Program-made: the position numbers and the translations under genes
Assembly (NCBI GenBank): GCA_029339505.1
Contig: JAQISU010000081.1
Location: 21,043,501 to 21,107,500 of the forward strand
Reading direction: 5' to 3'
DNA from: Unio delphinus
Taxonomy: Eukaryota > Mollusca > Bivalvia > Unionida > Unionidae
Length of the DNA stretch: 64,000 nt
In this document: positions 17,197 to 27,551 of the stretch, one piece after another
How the letters are laid out: every line of letters begins with the position of its first letter
Numbering within the stretch: the first letter of the stretch is position 1
The notes under the pieces: model-generated
The model's database searches: none
The model's input: only the letters and a program-made list of their open reading frames with translations
What the model was told of the DNA's origin: nothing

Positions 17197-18705
17197 TCAT
17201 TTTTGAGGACTGAGTTTTAAGTTTGCGTCGCAAATCCTTCGAAATACCTCGCGCAGATTATCCAATTGCCCCTCGAAATTGAAATTCTTTGAAAAGACAA
17301 TAATATCATCGAGGTATACGAGGCATATTTTCCACGATAACCCTGACAAAGCCTTTTCCATCAATCTGACAAAAGTCGCGGGCGCGTTGGTCAGCCCGAA
17401 GGCCATGACAGTAAACTGCCATAAACCTCCACCAGGGATGGAGAATGCAGTCTTTGGGCGGTCTTCATTTGCCACACCAACCTGCCAATACCCACTTTTT
17501 AAATCAAGAGTGGAAAACCACTTTGAGCCTGAAAGTGCATCCAACGTATCATCTATACGGGGAAGCGGGTGTGAATCTTTAATTGTAATGTCATTTAACT
17601 GCCTGTAGTCAACACAGAAGCGAAGGGACTGGTCCTTTTTCTTGACAAGTACGACCGGGGCCGACCACGGGCTAGAGGAAGGTTCGATGATCCCTTGCTC
17701 AGCCATTTTTTTAATCTCTTGTTCAGCGTCCTTGACTTTCGCCAACTGTATACGCCTCGGTCGTAGGCGTATCGGTAGGTTATTATCGGTGTTAAAAGAA
17801 TGTTCTACTAAATTTGTTCGGCCCATGTCATCTGGTGACTTGGAGAATATACTTTGATATTCAATATGCAGATACTTCAATGCAGCCTTCTCCACGCCAT
17901 TTAGATTCGTGCTACTCTCGTCATAGAGATTTATCAAATGCTCAGGGAGTTCTGAAGGCGTGGATTTACTGCCTTCCATAGCTGTAACGACATTAACGTT
18001 CTCTGGTGATTCTACCATATATTCTTCTATGCATTCTAAAGTAGCGGCAACTGTATTTTTGTAGATAATACGCGGTTCGTCGCTTAAATTCACTACGCGC
18101 AAAGGCACATATCCACGAGAAGGGTTCACCAGGGCCTTAGCGACAAGGAGACCACATTTCTCTGCGAAATTTGAAATCGGTGATACGAGACCCACATTTT
18201 TATTAGATATGATTCCAATCGGTTTCCCAGGTACCAACACTTCGCTGTCTGGTGGGACTATAACCTTCTCAGTGACCGCTATCCTGCAGCTAGTGTACTG
18301 AGCATCCTTGCTGTATCTAAAACATGGAATTTTATTACCCTTTACTAGGATAATTTGTTTACGCAGTAAAACATCACAGCGATTAGATGTTAAGAAGTCA
18401 ATTCCTAAAATTCCTTCTGATTTAATATCAGCTATTAGTGCCTTATGCCTAAATGTATGTTCTCCAATATGGATATATACGATAGCCGCACCAAAAAAAG
18501 GAGAGGTTTCACCCGTGGCTGTTACTAGACTTATATTTACAGGTGAGATATCGGGGCGAGATGTTTTTTCAAGCTTGTCAACAAAGTCTTTGCTTAAAAT
18601 TGTAACATTCGCTCCGGTATCCACCAATAAAGTTATTGGCGCGTTTTGCACTTTTGCGCTCACAAATAGACCTTCCTCATTTACAAATGAATTACCAATT
18701 GTCAA
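17197..18705 (-). CDS. pol: Protease-reverse transcriptase, unit 3
   Basis: Identical protein to unit 2; DTG and YLDD intact, ends at the shared TGA (17199-17197). Frameshift signal at 18771-18730. Confidence 0.93.
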   Translation of the reverse strand: MTIGNSFVNEEGLFVSAKVQNAPITLLVDTGANVTILSKDFVDKLEKTSRPDISPVNISLVTATGETSPFFGAAIVYIHIGEHTFRHKALIADIKSEGILGIDFLTSNRCDVLLRKQIILVKGNKIPCFRYSKDAQYTSCRIAVTEKVIVPPDSEVLVPGKPIGIISNKNVGLVSPISNFAEKCGLLVAKALVNPSRGYVPLRVVNLSDEPRIIYKNTVAATLECIEEYMVESPENVNVVTAMEGSKSTPSELPEHLINLYDESSTNLNGVEKAALKYLHIEYQSIFSKSPDDMGRTNLVEHSFNTDNNLPIRLRPRRIQLAKVKDAEQEIKKMAEQGIIEPSSSPWSAPVVLVKKKDQSLRFCVDYRQLNDITIKDSHPLPRIDDTLDALSGSKWFSTLDLKSGYWQVGVANEDRPKTAFSIPGGGLWQFTVMAFGLTNAPATFVRLMEKALSGLSWKICLVYLDDIIVFSKNFNFEGQLDNLREVFRRICDANLKLSPQK

Positions 18706-18758
18706 AGTATTGGGCCACCCATTAGGATCCGTCGACCTCAGGCCCTCGAGCTCGACGT

Positions 18759-20102
18759 TTAAAAGTTTCCCTGAGATTTTGTGATGTTACTCCCCTCGGG
18801 AACCTTATTCTCTTTGTGTAAATGTTGTGGGCCGTTTTGATTCCGCCATTTCCAATTGCCGTTTTCCCGATAATCGCCTCGGTTTTGATTCGGACGCTTC
18901 GAGTTATTTTTATCGTGGTTAAACTGATTGTACTGTTTGTTTGAATTTGACAGATTTCTTACTTCTTTTACTAAATTTCCTATTTCTTGTTTGAAACAGT
19001 CAAATTCTTTATGTAGCATACTGCAGATGCTATCATCCTCCCTTTGCCCTTTTGTGTCAGATAAGCTTTTTGCATCAGAGATATTACTTTTATTTACAAG
19101 TCGGACAGAGCGTCCGCGCTGTCGGTCCGCTAATCTATGAGTCTCTAATCTAACGGCCAATGTTTCAGCTTCGTTTATGTCCTTTGGTCGCGCTTCTCGC
19201 AACCTCAGTCTTGTGTTTGACTCGGATATGGCATCAATAAAATGATCGAGTGACAGAATATCAGTAATAGCTGAACTAGCTCCTGGATAAGACTGTCGCG
19301 TCAATTTTTTTATTGACTGAGCTAATTCTGGCAAAGATTCGTCTTTACCCCGAACTCGGGTTTGCAGTTGTGCTCGGTACATTTCTGCCTTATTAACCGA
19401 CCCATATCGAGTATTCAACGCGTGTACGAGTGTGTCGTAGTCACGTCGCTGAAATTCGCTAAGTTCATTCAACAATGCTCGTGCGTTGCCCTTCAGGCTA
19501 CTTGCCAGGTAAAGTGACATGGCTGTATAATCCCATTTATTTATCTCCGCCAAAATTTGGAATTGTGCTAGGTATTCATCCAAATCCTCGCTTCCATCGT
19601 ACTGCTGAGGTTTCATTTGTAAATTTTGTTTATTAGCCCTGGTTGACCTCTCAGACCGTGAATAATGAAAATCTTGATTTTTATTCATATTTATACCAGA
19701 CGCATGATCAACTGGAATATTTATGTTTTCACAACGTACTGAAGAGTGCCCTAGTGTACTTGATGCAGAATGACTTTCCCGTGCATTCAACTTTGATTCC
19801 GATTTTGAAATTTGAAGGCCGAAATCTTGTCTCAGCTGATTTATCTGTTCAGTTAACTGATTTTTGACTTCACTTAAAGTTTTAGAAGTTTTTTGTTGTA
19901 TTTCCATAACACTTTTACATATTTCATCTTTCATCAAGATCAATTCATTATTTAGTACTTCTGCACTGAGACCAGTAACTGCCAATGACAAACTTTCGTT
20001 TTCTTCGTCGACAAACGAGTAATCATTGCTATTTCTTTCGTCGACCTCATCTGATGATGGGAGCGAGTTTGGATTAATTATAACTTCACCTGAATCATCC
20101 AT
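18759..20102 (-). CDS. gag: Gag, unit 3
   Basis: Intact 447 codons with the same predicted protein as unit 2. Its primer-binding site lies upstream at 20237-20217. Confidence 0.92.
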   Translation of the reverse strand: MDDSGEVIINPNSLPSSDEVDERNSNDYSFVDEENESLSLAVTGLSAEVLNNELILMKDEICKSVMEIQQKTSKTLSEVKNQLTEQINQLRQDFGLQISKSESKLNARESHSASSTLGHSSVRCENINIPVDHASGINMNKNQDFHYSRSERSTRANKQNLQMKPQQYDGSEDLDEYLAQFQILAEINKWDYTAMSLYLASSLKGNARALLNELSEFQRRDYDTLVHALNTRYGSVNKAEMYRAQLQTRVRGKDESLPELAQSIKKLTRQSYPGASSAITDILSLDHFIDAISESNTRLRLREARPKDINEAETLAVRLETHRLADRQRGRSVRLVNKSNISDAKSLSDTKGQREDDSICSMLHKEFDCFKQEIGNLVKEVRNLSNSNKQYNQFNHDKNNSKRPNQNRGDYRENGNWKWRNQNGPQHLHKENKVPEGSNITKSQGNF

Positions 20103-20239
20103 CTTGGTGAAATATGTATAATTAAAATAAGGATAAAATACTGTCTGGTTGCTTTATAGCAATTAGTACAAATATCAAATTAAAATTCTTTCTAATCACT
20201 AGAATACAGGATGTATAATCCCACTTCGCTGCCACCAAT

Positions 20240-21609
20240 TGTAACGCCGTTTCCGGCTACAATATTTGTGGGTTCTCCTGTCTAGCTTTTGATTAGAAAG
20301 AATACTACAAGACCGTATAGAATCAACATCAAAAGTATTTATTTGTAAATTACCTCAAGTACAACAGCAGGTGAACATGCAATTATTGAATGTCAATACT
20401 GTTACACATACATAAACATTTAATATTTAATACGAGACTTATGTAAACCAGAGAATCACGGGGGACAAAGGTGATCGACTCCCGTGGGGGAAGGTGCAAT
20501 GGAGCTTCAAATATAATTGCACCTTCTCCACCTCTTTAAGAATATATTTATAATGGTTTATATTACATAGAATTAACGTTATGGACGTACAAGATGGAGT
20601 TGCTTAAGTGGGACGGTGAATAAGGTGAAGTATTAACCTTCAGGTGTTGAAGGTGAAGAGTTTTGTAAGGTGAAGGTGCAACGTGAGTCACCTTCTAATG
20701 AAGGTGGAGAGTTTTGTAAGGTGAAGGTGCAACGTGAGTCACCTTCTAATGAAGGTGGAGAGTGACGGTTTAGTAGCGTTAATAATTTATATATCAGTTT
20801 CTGAGGGAACAATTTGTATGTTTCCAAGGATTATATTTATCGTAATTATCTGTCACCTTCACTTTACATAGATTAATTGCGGTGATAATTCACCGAAGGT
20901 GAAATCATATCAACCAATACGGTAGCAGACGTCACCTCATGAATAATAAATAACATCTGGAATTACCCGTAATGTCAAGCAAGCATATCAATTTTCATTT
21001 GAACTAACCATTGCAACCTGACTATGTTTATCCAACATAGCTTGAGACATTATAATATAGTTGAATGGGTACAAGTCACCCGATGCTTGCTTCCGTCTGC
21101 TCTGAACGCTGGACAAGATAACAGTGAAGCCCCCTATTACATGTACGTGGTGCTATTTATAGGAAAAGGTCATGTGACCAATAGCCAATCAGATTCCATA
21201 GTGCTCGCTGACCAAAAGAGTGCAAATGGCGGATTAGTATGTATTTTGACGGCGAGTACACAGACAAACATTGGAGTTATAGAATAATTTGACCATGTCC
21301 TGGTGGAATTATACATTTATACGAGGTAATTTCCATTGTGCTGCTATGACTAAGATGTAAAATATGCACAAACTATTCATACAAGGTTACAATACATACC
21401 AAATCTGTCTATCACCTCGTGTCAAAACATCGTGAATCAGCGTGTTCCAATACACAATGCAGGTAACAAAAGTCACTTGCCAAACGCTGAAAGACGTGTC
21501 CTAAATAAGTAAGCTATACATATTACCATACATAAAGCACATATCTCATCTAGGAAATGATGCATAGTAATTACATTATAAATTCGTAATGAAGGTAATG
21601 TTCATTACA
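20240..21609 (-). repeat. LTR3 (1370 bp), shared by units 3 and 4
   Basis: No difference from LTR1 was noticed. Promoter at 21189-21153, AATAAA at 20343-20338, 51-bp repeats at 20658-20759. Confidence 0.93.
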
Positions 21610-21622
21610 CTGCCCCCTTCCT
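21610..21622 (-). promoter_or_regulatory. Polypurine tract, unit 4
   Basis: AGGAAGGGGGCAG directly before LTR3 in the sense direction. Confidence 0.8.
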
Positions 21623-21896
21623 AAGGCATTTGGTCCCCAAAGCTTACAAGAATAGCATAATGTTAAGAACACATTATTTCGGCACATACACCGAGATATA
21701 TTTAAGATTTAAAGATGAATTAACATTTAGCATCAAAGCAAAAACAGTTTTTAAAGACTGTTTTGGTTATATTTGAAATATAATTAGCTTTTGAGTACTC
21801 ATATAAGCACAAATTACAAAAATTGCAACAACGACTTTTGACAGGCATTACTACCGAAAGTCAAGAACACTTAATGAAAAATAAAAAATAGTTAAA

Positions 21897-21930
21897 TGTA
21901 CACTTCAATACTATGTACACTTCAATACTA
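21897..21930. repeat. 17-bp tandem duplication, unit 4 only
   Basis: TGTACACTTCAATACTA occurs twice in a row here and once in every other unit. Confidence 0.95.
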
Positions 21931-22069
21931 TGTGAGAAGACAAAAAAAATACATCATACTTTTGTATGACATAGTGGATACAATGATGAATATTTACATG
22001 CAAAGGCAATGTGTCACGAACTTAAAAAAAATTGATTTACTTAAGCAAAGATCAATACAGTCAGCTGTG

Positions 22070-22161
<92 letters not shown>
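22070..22161. repeat. (TA)n microsatellite, 92 bp, interrupted, unit 4
   Basis: (TA)9 then TTT then TA; same structure and length as unit 2. Confidence 0.95.
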
Positions 22162-22165
<4 letters not shown>

Positions 22166-22271
22166 AAACTATTATAACCATACCATCTCTTCATTAATTG
22201 ATACAATAGCTAATACAGACTTGTATAATTGTCTTAATTCAGTATAATTAATCCAATCGATCCAATAAATT

Positions 22272-23033
22272 CTATTCTTCTTTCCGGATGGTTGTGATAG
22301 CGAGTCTCCTCTCCAGAAGTAGGCTGAAATGCTGTAGGTTGTAATATTCGGCTTCTCTTTGTAGTTCTCGTAAGTACCTTAGGTCGTGAGGCAAAGTATT
22401 AGTTGTATCTCCTCCTCCATTTCTGAGATAATTTAGAATGTGTCTGAATGTGAATCTGAAATGACTTGGGTTACGATCTATGAAGTAAGTATAAACGCTG
22501 TCGGTATTGTATGGTTTCAGAGGAGAGTCTGGCATGACCATGTATGCCAAAACAGATGATGGATCCTTCTGTAAAGTTGAGACAGATGTCTCGAACTTCT
22601 GACCACCAACATTCAGTATGAATCTCTTATCCTGGGCCAGCTTCATATGTTGAACCCTGAGAACTTGGGTCGGGGTATGTATGTAAGCCACACTTGGTGC
22701 CTTGGCTGGTGTCCTAGGTTTGGGTGAATACAGACTTCCGGTATGGATACTCCCAAAGTCATCATCCACCTCAGCCAGTATGGAAATGACATCCTCCTCC
22801 TGAACTGGAGGGCTGATTGCATCAGAAGCTGGTCCTGGATGGTGTAACTTGACAGAGGATGTTTCTAGTAGATTGCATGGATTAGGTTGTAAATTTTCTC
22901 CCTCTTTCACCTTGGGCTGCTTGAGTGGTGATGCTAGCTCTTTTGTAAAGGTCTGATGCGATTTTTTTGAGGACGGTAATCCGTTGCAAAGGGGTTGATG
23001 ACTTACATCTCTTGGGAGAGGGTGATCGATCAT
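22272..23033 (-). CDS. T1/KCTD-type BTB-domain protein, unit 4
   Basis: The predicted protein is identical to the unit 2 copy. Confidence 0.8.
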   Translation of the reverse strand: MIDHPLPRDVSHQPLCNGLPSSKKSHQTFTKELASPLKQPKVKEGENLQPNPCNLLETSSVKLHHPGPASDAISPPVQEEDVISILAEVDDDFGSIHTGSLYSPKPRTPAKAPSVAYIHTPTQVLRVQHMKLAQDKRFILNVGGQKFETSVSTLQKDPSSVLAYMVMPDSPLKPYNTDSVYTYFIDRNPSHFRFTFRHILNYLRNGGGDTTNTLPHDLRYLRELQREAEYYNLQHFSLLLERRLAITTIRKEE

Positions 23034-23418
23034 CCTTTTGCCAGAGTTGACTTATATGTGAGTGAGCTCTGTGAAGATTTTTCTCTTGCCTTCCCCCTAC
23101 CTCGGCAAGCCTCCTCTTGACCGGAACTACACTGTTCTTACAGTTTTGGGCGTACGTTTCATACGCGGCCTCAACTTCAGAGCCTCTCTCCATTGTCATC
23201 CTTCTAACTAGGGTCATAGCTATATTCAGACCTCTTTTGCTGCATGAATGGCGCACAGATGACCTAGGGAAGACATTTTTGCACGTGGAACATTGGTATC
23301 CAAAGCCACTGTGTCTTTCCAACATATGCCTCTCCACACAGTACTTGGAGGGATTCTCAAAGTCATTCTTGCAATGTGCACACTGCCACAGAGTCACCTG
23401 CAAAGAAGATGTAGGCAT
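22882..23418 (-). CDS. Zinc-finger fragment upstream of BTB frame, unit 4
   Basis: The predicted protein is identical to the unit 2 copy, out of register with the BTB frame. Confidence 0.65.
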   Translation of the reverse strand: MPTSSLQVTLWQCAHCKNDFENPSKYCVERHMLERHSGFGYQCSTCKNVFPRSSVRHSCSKRGLNIAMTLVRRMTMERGSEVEAAYETYAQNCKNSVVPVKRRLAEVGGRQEKNLHRAHSHISQLWQKDDRSPSPKRCKSSTPLQRITVLKKIASDLYKRASITTQAAQGERGRKFTT

Positions 23419-23548
23419 CGTAAGTAATCTTGTTTAGGCTATGCCTTTACTACTAAATAAATACATTAGCATTCAGCATTTGATTGGAAAACAAAACAAA
23501 ACAAAATGATACAGCTTTTGTATATTTCTGGTCATTTATCAGTATACA

Positions 23549-23848
23549 TTATGACAATAACCAGTTTGGTTTATCTTGACCTAAGTAAGGCTTGAGTCTG
23601 TCAGAGTGAACCACTTTCGGTTTACTTCTGCGATCCTTCAGGACTCTATAGAGAACATCGTTCAATTTACAAGTGATCAAATATGGACCGTCCCAGTCAC
23701 ATTGTAACTTTTTACATTTGCTTTTAGGTTGATGAGGATAATACAGCCATACAGCGTCACCCTTATTAAAATTCCTGGCTCGGAAGTCATACTGTCGTTT
23801 CATTCGATCGGTCGATAGTTTGATATGCTCACGTGCGAACTCGTGCAT
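23549..23848 (-). CDS. pol: Integrase GPY/F module, unit 4
   Basis: Identical protein to unit 2; separated from the core by TAG at 23863-23861. Confidence 0.85.
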   Translation of the reverse strand: MHEFAREHIKLSTDRMKRQYDFRARNFNKGDAVWLYYPHQPKSKCKKLQCDWDGPYLITCKLNDVLYRVLKDRRSKPKVVHSDRLKPYLGQDKPNWLLS

Positions 23849-23860
23849 TTTATCAATTTT

Positions 23861-25240
23861 CTAGCAAAGTTCATAAGCATAATCACTTTGAAAGTTCTCA
23901 TTTTCTTTTTCGGCCTCAATACGGCCTAACACTAAATCTACTGGCAATGACACCTGACGTCCGAACATCATTTCATAGGGAGAGACTCCTGTACTCTCAT
24001 GAACAGCTGATCTGTAAGCCAGCATAAGTAGATATATATGTTCATCCCAGTCCTTTTGCTGTTCTGAAACATAGGCAGACAAAATAGTCTCAATAGTTCG
24101 ATTAGTACGTTCAACCATGCCATCAGATTGAGGTCGTAATGGGGTGGACCTTGTTTTTTCAATACCTAGGATATTACAGACCTCTTTAAACACATGAGAC
24201 TCAAAATTCGCCCCTTGATCGGAGTGGATTTGCATCGGGACTCCGAAGATTGATATAACTCGTTCAATAAGCTTTCGGGCAACCGTAGCGGCTTCCTGAT
24301 TTCTAATGGGGATTGCTTCTGTCCATTTTGTGAAGTAATCTGCTACCACCAAGAGATAGCGGTTACCTTTCATAGATGTCGGTAAGGGTCCAAGTATATC
24401 TAACGCAAGTCGTTCAAACGGAGCGCCAACATTGTATTGCTGCATTGGTGCCCTTGACTTATATAAGGGAGATTTCCTTGAAGCACATTTGTCACAGACT
24501 TTACACCAGTGTTCCACATCACTGCGTTGCCGATACCAGAAGTATCTATTACGAACTTTAAAGAGGGTTTTCTTAACCCCAAGGTGACCACCTGTTATCG
24601 AATTGTGTAACTGTTCAAGTACAAAAGATTTTAGCGAACTAGGTAGCACTATTTGCCAGACGATATGCTTACCAGCATCTGATTCACATTTCCGACAAAA
24701 AATTTCATCATGCAAAAACAACGACTCATATCGAGCCCAATAATATTTGACCGCCACACCTAGGTGTGAAATTTGTGCCCAAGAAGGTTTCTGCTCCTCT
24801 AACTTCCATTCCCTAACATGACAAAGCACTAAGTCCTGCCTCTGCAACTCTCTCATCTTTTCCTTGGAAAAGAATCCCTCATTCTCGCCTTCTATCTTTT
24901 CACTTTCTGTATATATCGGGTCATATAACTTACCCGACCGAGTGCAAGATCGTACTGAATTGGTTAAATTCACATCGGTGAGTAAATGTGATCTCGAGCC
25001 ATAACTACGTTCGATTTCTGCTGCTAAGGAAGTACCATGCAGTCTACCGTCAACCGATAGATTTGTGTCTTTCTCAAGGCAATCTTCAACGCCTACACCT
25101 GCGCAACTATTTTGAGAATTGCACGGTTTCTTGCCAGCTGCGTCTCGTTGGTATAGCTCGTCCGTTGAATTACCGGTTTCGCGCCTTATATGCTCGTTCG
25201 CAAGTTCGATCGAGGCTACTTCGATCCTTTTCATTGTCAT
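23861..25240 (-). CDS. pol: Integrase, unit 4
   Basis: Identical protein to unit 2; HHCC and D-D-35-E intact. Confidence 0.93.
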   Translation of the reverse strand: MTMKRIEVASIELANEHIRRETGNSTDELYQRDAAGKKPCNSQNSCAGVGVEDCLEKDTNLSVDGRLHGTSLAAEIERSYGSRSHLLTDVNLTNSVRSCTRSGKLYDPIYTESEKIEGENEGFFSKEKMRELQRQDLVLCHVREWKLEEQKPSWAQISHLGVAVKYYWARYESLFLHDEIFCRKCESDAGKHIVWQIVLPSSLKSFVLEQLHNSITGGHLGVKKTLFKVRNRYFWYRQRSDVEHWCKVCDKCASRKSPLYKSRAPMQQYNVGAPFERLALDILGPLPTSMKGNRYLLVVADYFTKWTEAIPIRNQEAATVARKLIERVISIFGVPMQIHSDQGANFESHVFKEVCNILGIEKTRSTPLRPQSDGMVERTNRTIETILSAYVSEQQKDWDEHIYLLMLAYRSAVHESTGVSPYEMMFGRQVSLPVDLVLGRIEAEKENENFQSDYAYELC

Positions 25241-25950
25241 GGGTCTAGCATCTGCCAGATCCAGAAACCTCTCTTATGCCCTTGTACAGAAATTACAACC
25301 GTTCTCGAAGTACTGTCTTCGAGACTGTCGGCATTACCGTGAACACGTCCCGGGCGATGTTCAACGGTAAAATCATACGAAGATAAAACTTCAATCCATC
25401 GGGCTACTTGCCCTTCAGGATTTTTAAAATTGAGGAGCCATTTTAAAGCACTATGGTCACTGCGGACCTTAAAAAAACGTCCATACAAGTAGTGATGGAA
25501 ATGTTTGACGGAACATACTATTGCTAGTAATTCTCGTCTAGTTACACAATACCTTCTCTCTGCTCGACTGAAAGCTTTACTGAAGTAACTAATCACGCTT
25601 TCGACTCCATTTTGTTCTTGGGACAAAACAGCGCCCATACCTTCATTGCTAGCGTCAGTGTCTAGAATAAATAAACCTTCCTGTTTCGGGTAAGAAAGGA
25701 TGGGAGCGCTTGTCAAACATTGTTTTAGGGTCTCAAATGCGATTTGGCACTTTTCTGACCAGTCAAAAGTTTGACCAGACTCGGTTAGTTTGTGCAACGG
25801 CCGGGCAATATCAGCAAAATGATACACAAAACGTCTATAGTAGGAACAGAGTCCCAAAAATGCTCTAACATCTTTTAGGGTTTTGGGTATGGGCCAGTCT
25901 TCCACTGCCGATATTTTTGCGGGATCTGTATGAACTCCGTTTTCATTCAC
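25237..25950 (-). CDS. pol: RT connection and RNase H, unit 4
   Basis: Identical protein to unit 2, including the shared lesions at both ends. Confidence 0.9.
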   Translation of the reverse strand: MNENGVHTDPAKISAVEDWPIPKTLKDVRAFLGLCSYYRRFVYHFADIARPLHKLTESGQTFDWSEKCQIAFETLKQCLTSAPILSYPKQEGLFILDTDASNEGMGAVLSQEQNGVESVISYFSKAFSRAERRYCVTRRELLAIVCSVKHFHHYLYGRFFKVRSDHSALKWLLNFKNPEGQVARWIEVLSSYDFTVEHRPGRVHGNADSLEDSTSRTVVISVQGHKRGFWIWQMLDP

Positions 25951-25989
25951 TATATGTCCAAGGAATGATACCTCTTTTTGAAAATGTTT

Positions 25990-27498
25990 TCATTTTTGAG
26001 GACTGAGTTTTAAGTTTGCGTCGCAAATCCTTCGAAATACCTCGCGCAGATTATCCAATTGCCCCTCGAAATTGAAATTCTTTGAAAAGACAATAATATC
26101 ATCGAGGTATACGAGGCATATTTTCCACGATAACCCTGACAAAGCCTTTTCCATCAATCTGACAAAAGTCGCGGGCGCGTTGGTCAGCCCGAAGGCCATG
26201 ACAGTAAACTGCCATAAACCTCCACCAGGGATGGAGAATGCAGTCTTTGGGCGGTCTTCATTTGCCACACCAACCTGCCAATACCCACTTTTTAAATCAA
26301 GAGTGGAAAACCACTTTGAGCCTGAAAGTGCATCCAACGTATCATCTATACGGGGAAGCGGGTGTGAATCTTTAATTGTAATGTCATTTAACTGCCTGTA
26401 GTCAACACAGAAGCGAAGGGACTGGTCCTTTTTCTTGACAAGTACGACCGGGGCCGACCACGGGCTAGAGGAAGGTTCGATGATCCCTTGCTCAGCCATT
26501 TTTTTAATCTCTTGTTCAGCGTCCTTGACTTTCGCCAACTGTATACGCCTCGGTCGTAGGCGTATCGGTAGGTTATTATCGGTGTTAAAAGAATGTTCTA
26601 CTAAATTTGTTCGGCCCATGTCATCTGGTGACTTGGAGAATATACTTTGATATTCAATATGCAGATACTTCAATGCAGCCTTCTCCACGCCATTTAGATT
26701 CGTGCTACTCTCGTCATAGAGATTTATCAAATGCTCAGGGAGTTCTGAAGGCGTGGATTTACTGCCTTCCATAGCTGTAACGACATTAACGTTCTCTGGT
26801 GATTCTACCATATATTCTTCTATGCATTCTAAAGTAGCGGCAACTGTATTTTTGTAGATAATACGCGGTTCGTCGCTTAAATTCACTACGCGCAAAGGCA
26901 CATATCCACGAGAAGGGTTCACCAGGGCCTTAGCGACAAGGAGACCACATTTCTCTGCGAAATTTGAAATCGGTGATACGAGACCCACATTTTTATTAGA
27001 TATGATTCCAATCGGTTTCCCAGGTACCAACACTTCGCTGTCTGGTGGGACTATAACCTTCTCAGTGACCGCTATCCTGCAGCTAGTGTACTGAGCATCC
27101 TTGCTGTATCTAAAACATGGAATTTTATTACCCTTTACTAGGATAATTTGTTTACGCAGTAAAACATCACAGCGATTAGATGTTAAGAAGTCAATTCCTA
27201 AAATTCCTTCTGATTTAATATCAGCTATTAGTGCCTTATGCCTAAATGTATGTTCTCCAATATGGATATATACGATAGCCGCACCAAAAAAAGGAGAGGT
27301 TTCACCCGTGGCTGTTACTAGACTTATATTTACAGGTGAGATATCGGGGCGAGATGTTTTTTCAAGCTTGTCAACAAAGTCTTTGCTTAAAATTGTAACA
27401 TTCGCTCCGGTATCCACCAATAAAGTTATTGGCGCGTTTTGCACTTTTGCGCTCACAAATAGACCTTCCTCATTTACAAATGAATTACCAATTGTCAA
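25990..27498 (-). CDS. pol: Protease-reverse transcriptase, unit 4
   Basis: Identical protein to unit 2; ends at the shared TGA. Frameshift signal at 27564-27523. Confidence 0.93.
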   Translation of the reverse strand: MTIGNSFVNEEGLFVSAKVQNAPITLLVDTGANVTILSKDFVDKLEKTSRPDISPVNISLVTATGETSPFFGAAIVYIHIGEHTFRHKALIADIKSEGILGIDFLTSNRCDVLLRKQIILVKGNKIPCFRYSKDAQYTSCRIAVTEKVIVPPDSEVLVPGKPIGIISNKNVGLVSPISNFAEKCGLLVAKALVNPSRGYVPLRVVNLSDEPRIIYKNTVAATLECIEEYMVESPENVNVVTAMEGSKSTPSELPEHLINLYDESSTNLNGVEKAALKYLHIEYQSIFSKSPDDMGRTNLVEHSFNTDNNLPIRLRPRRIQLAKVKDAEQEIKKMAEQGIIEPSSSPWSAPVVLVKKKDQSLRFCVDYRQLNDITIKDSHPLPRIDDTLDALSGSKWFSTLDLKSGYWQVGVANEDRPKTAFSIPGGGLWQFTVMAFGLTNAPATFVRLMEKALSGLSWKICLVYLDDIIVFSKNFNFEGQLDNLREVFRRICDANLKLSPQK

Positions 27499-27551
27499 AG
27501 TATTGGGCCACCCATTAGGATCCGTCGACCTCAGGCCCTCGAGCTCGACGT

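Larger units (their letters stand above)
11468..21609 (-). mobile_element. Retrotransposon unit 3, complete (LTR2 and LTR3, internal 12838-20239)
   Basis: Same layout as unit 2. Private changes are two integrase substitutions and an uninterrupted 88-bp (TA)n. Positions 12851-13280 are AT-rich with no gene seen. Confidence 0.95.
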
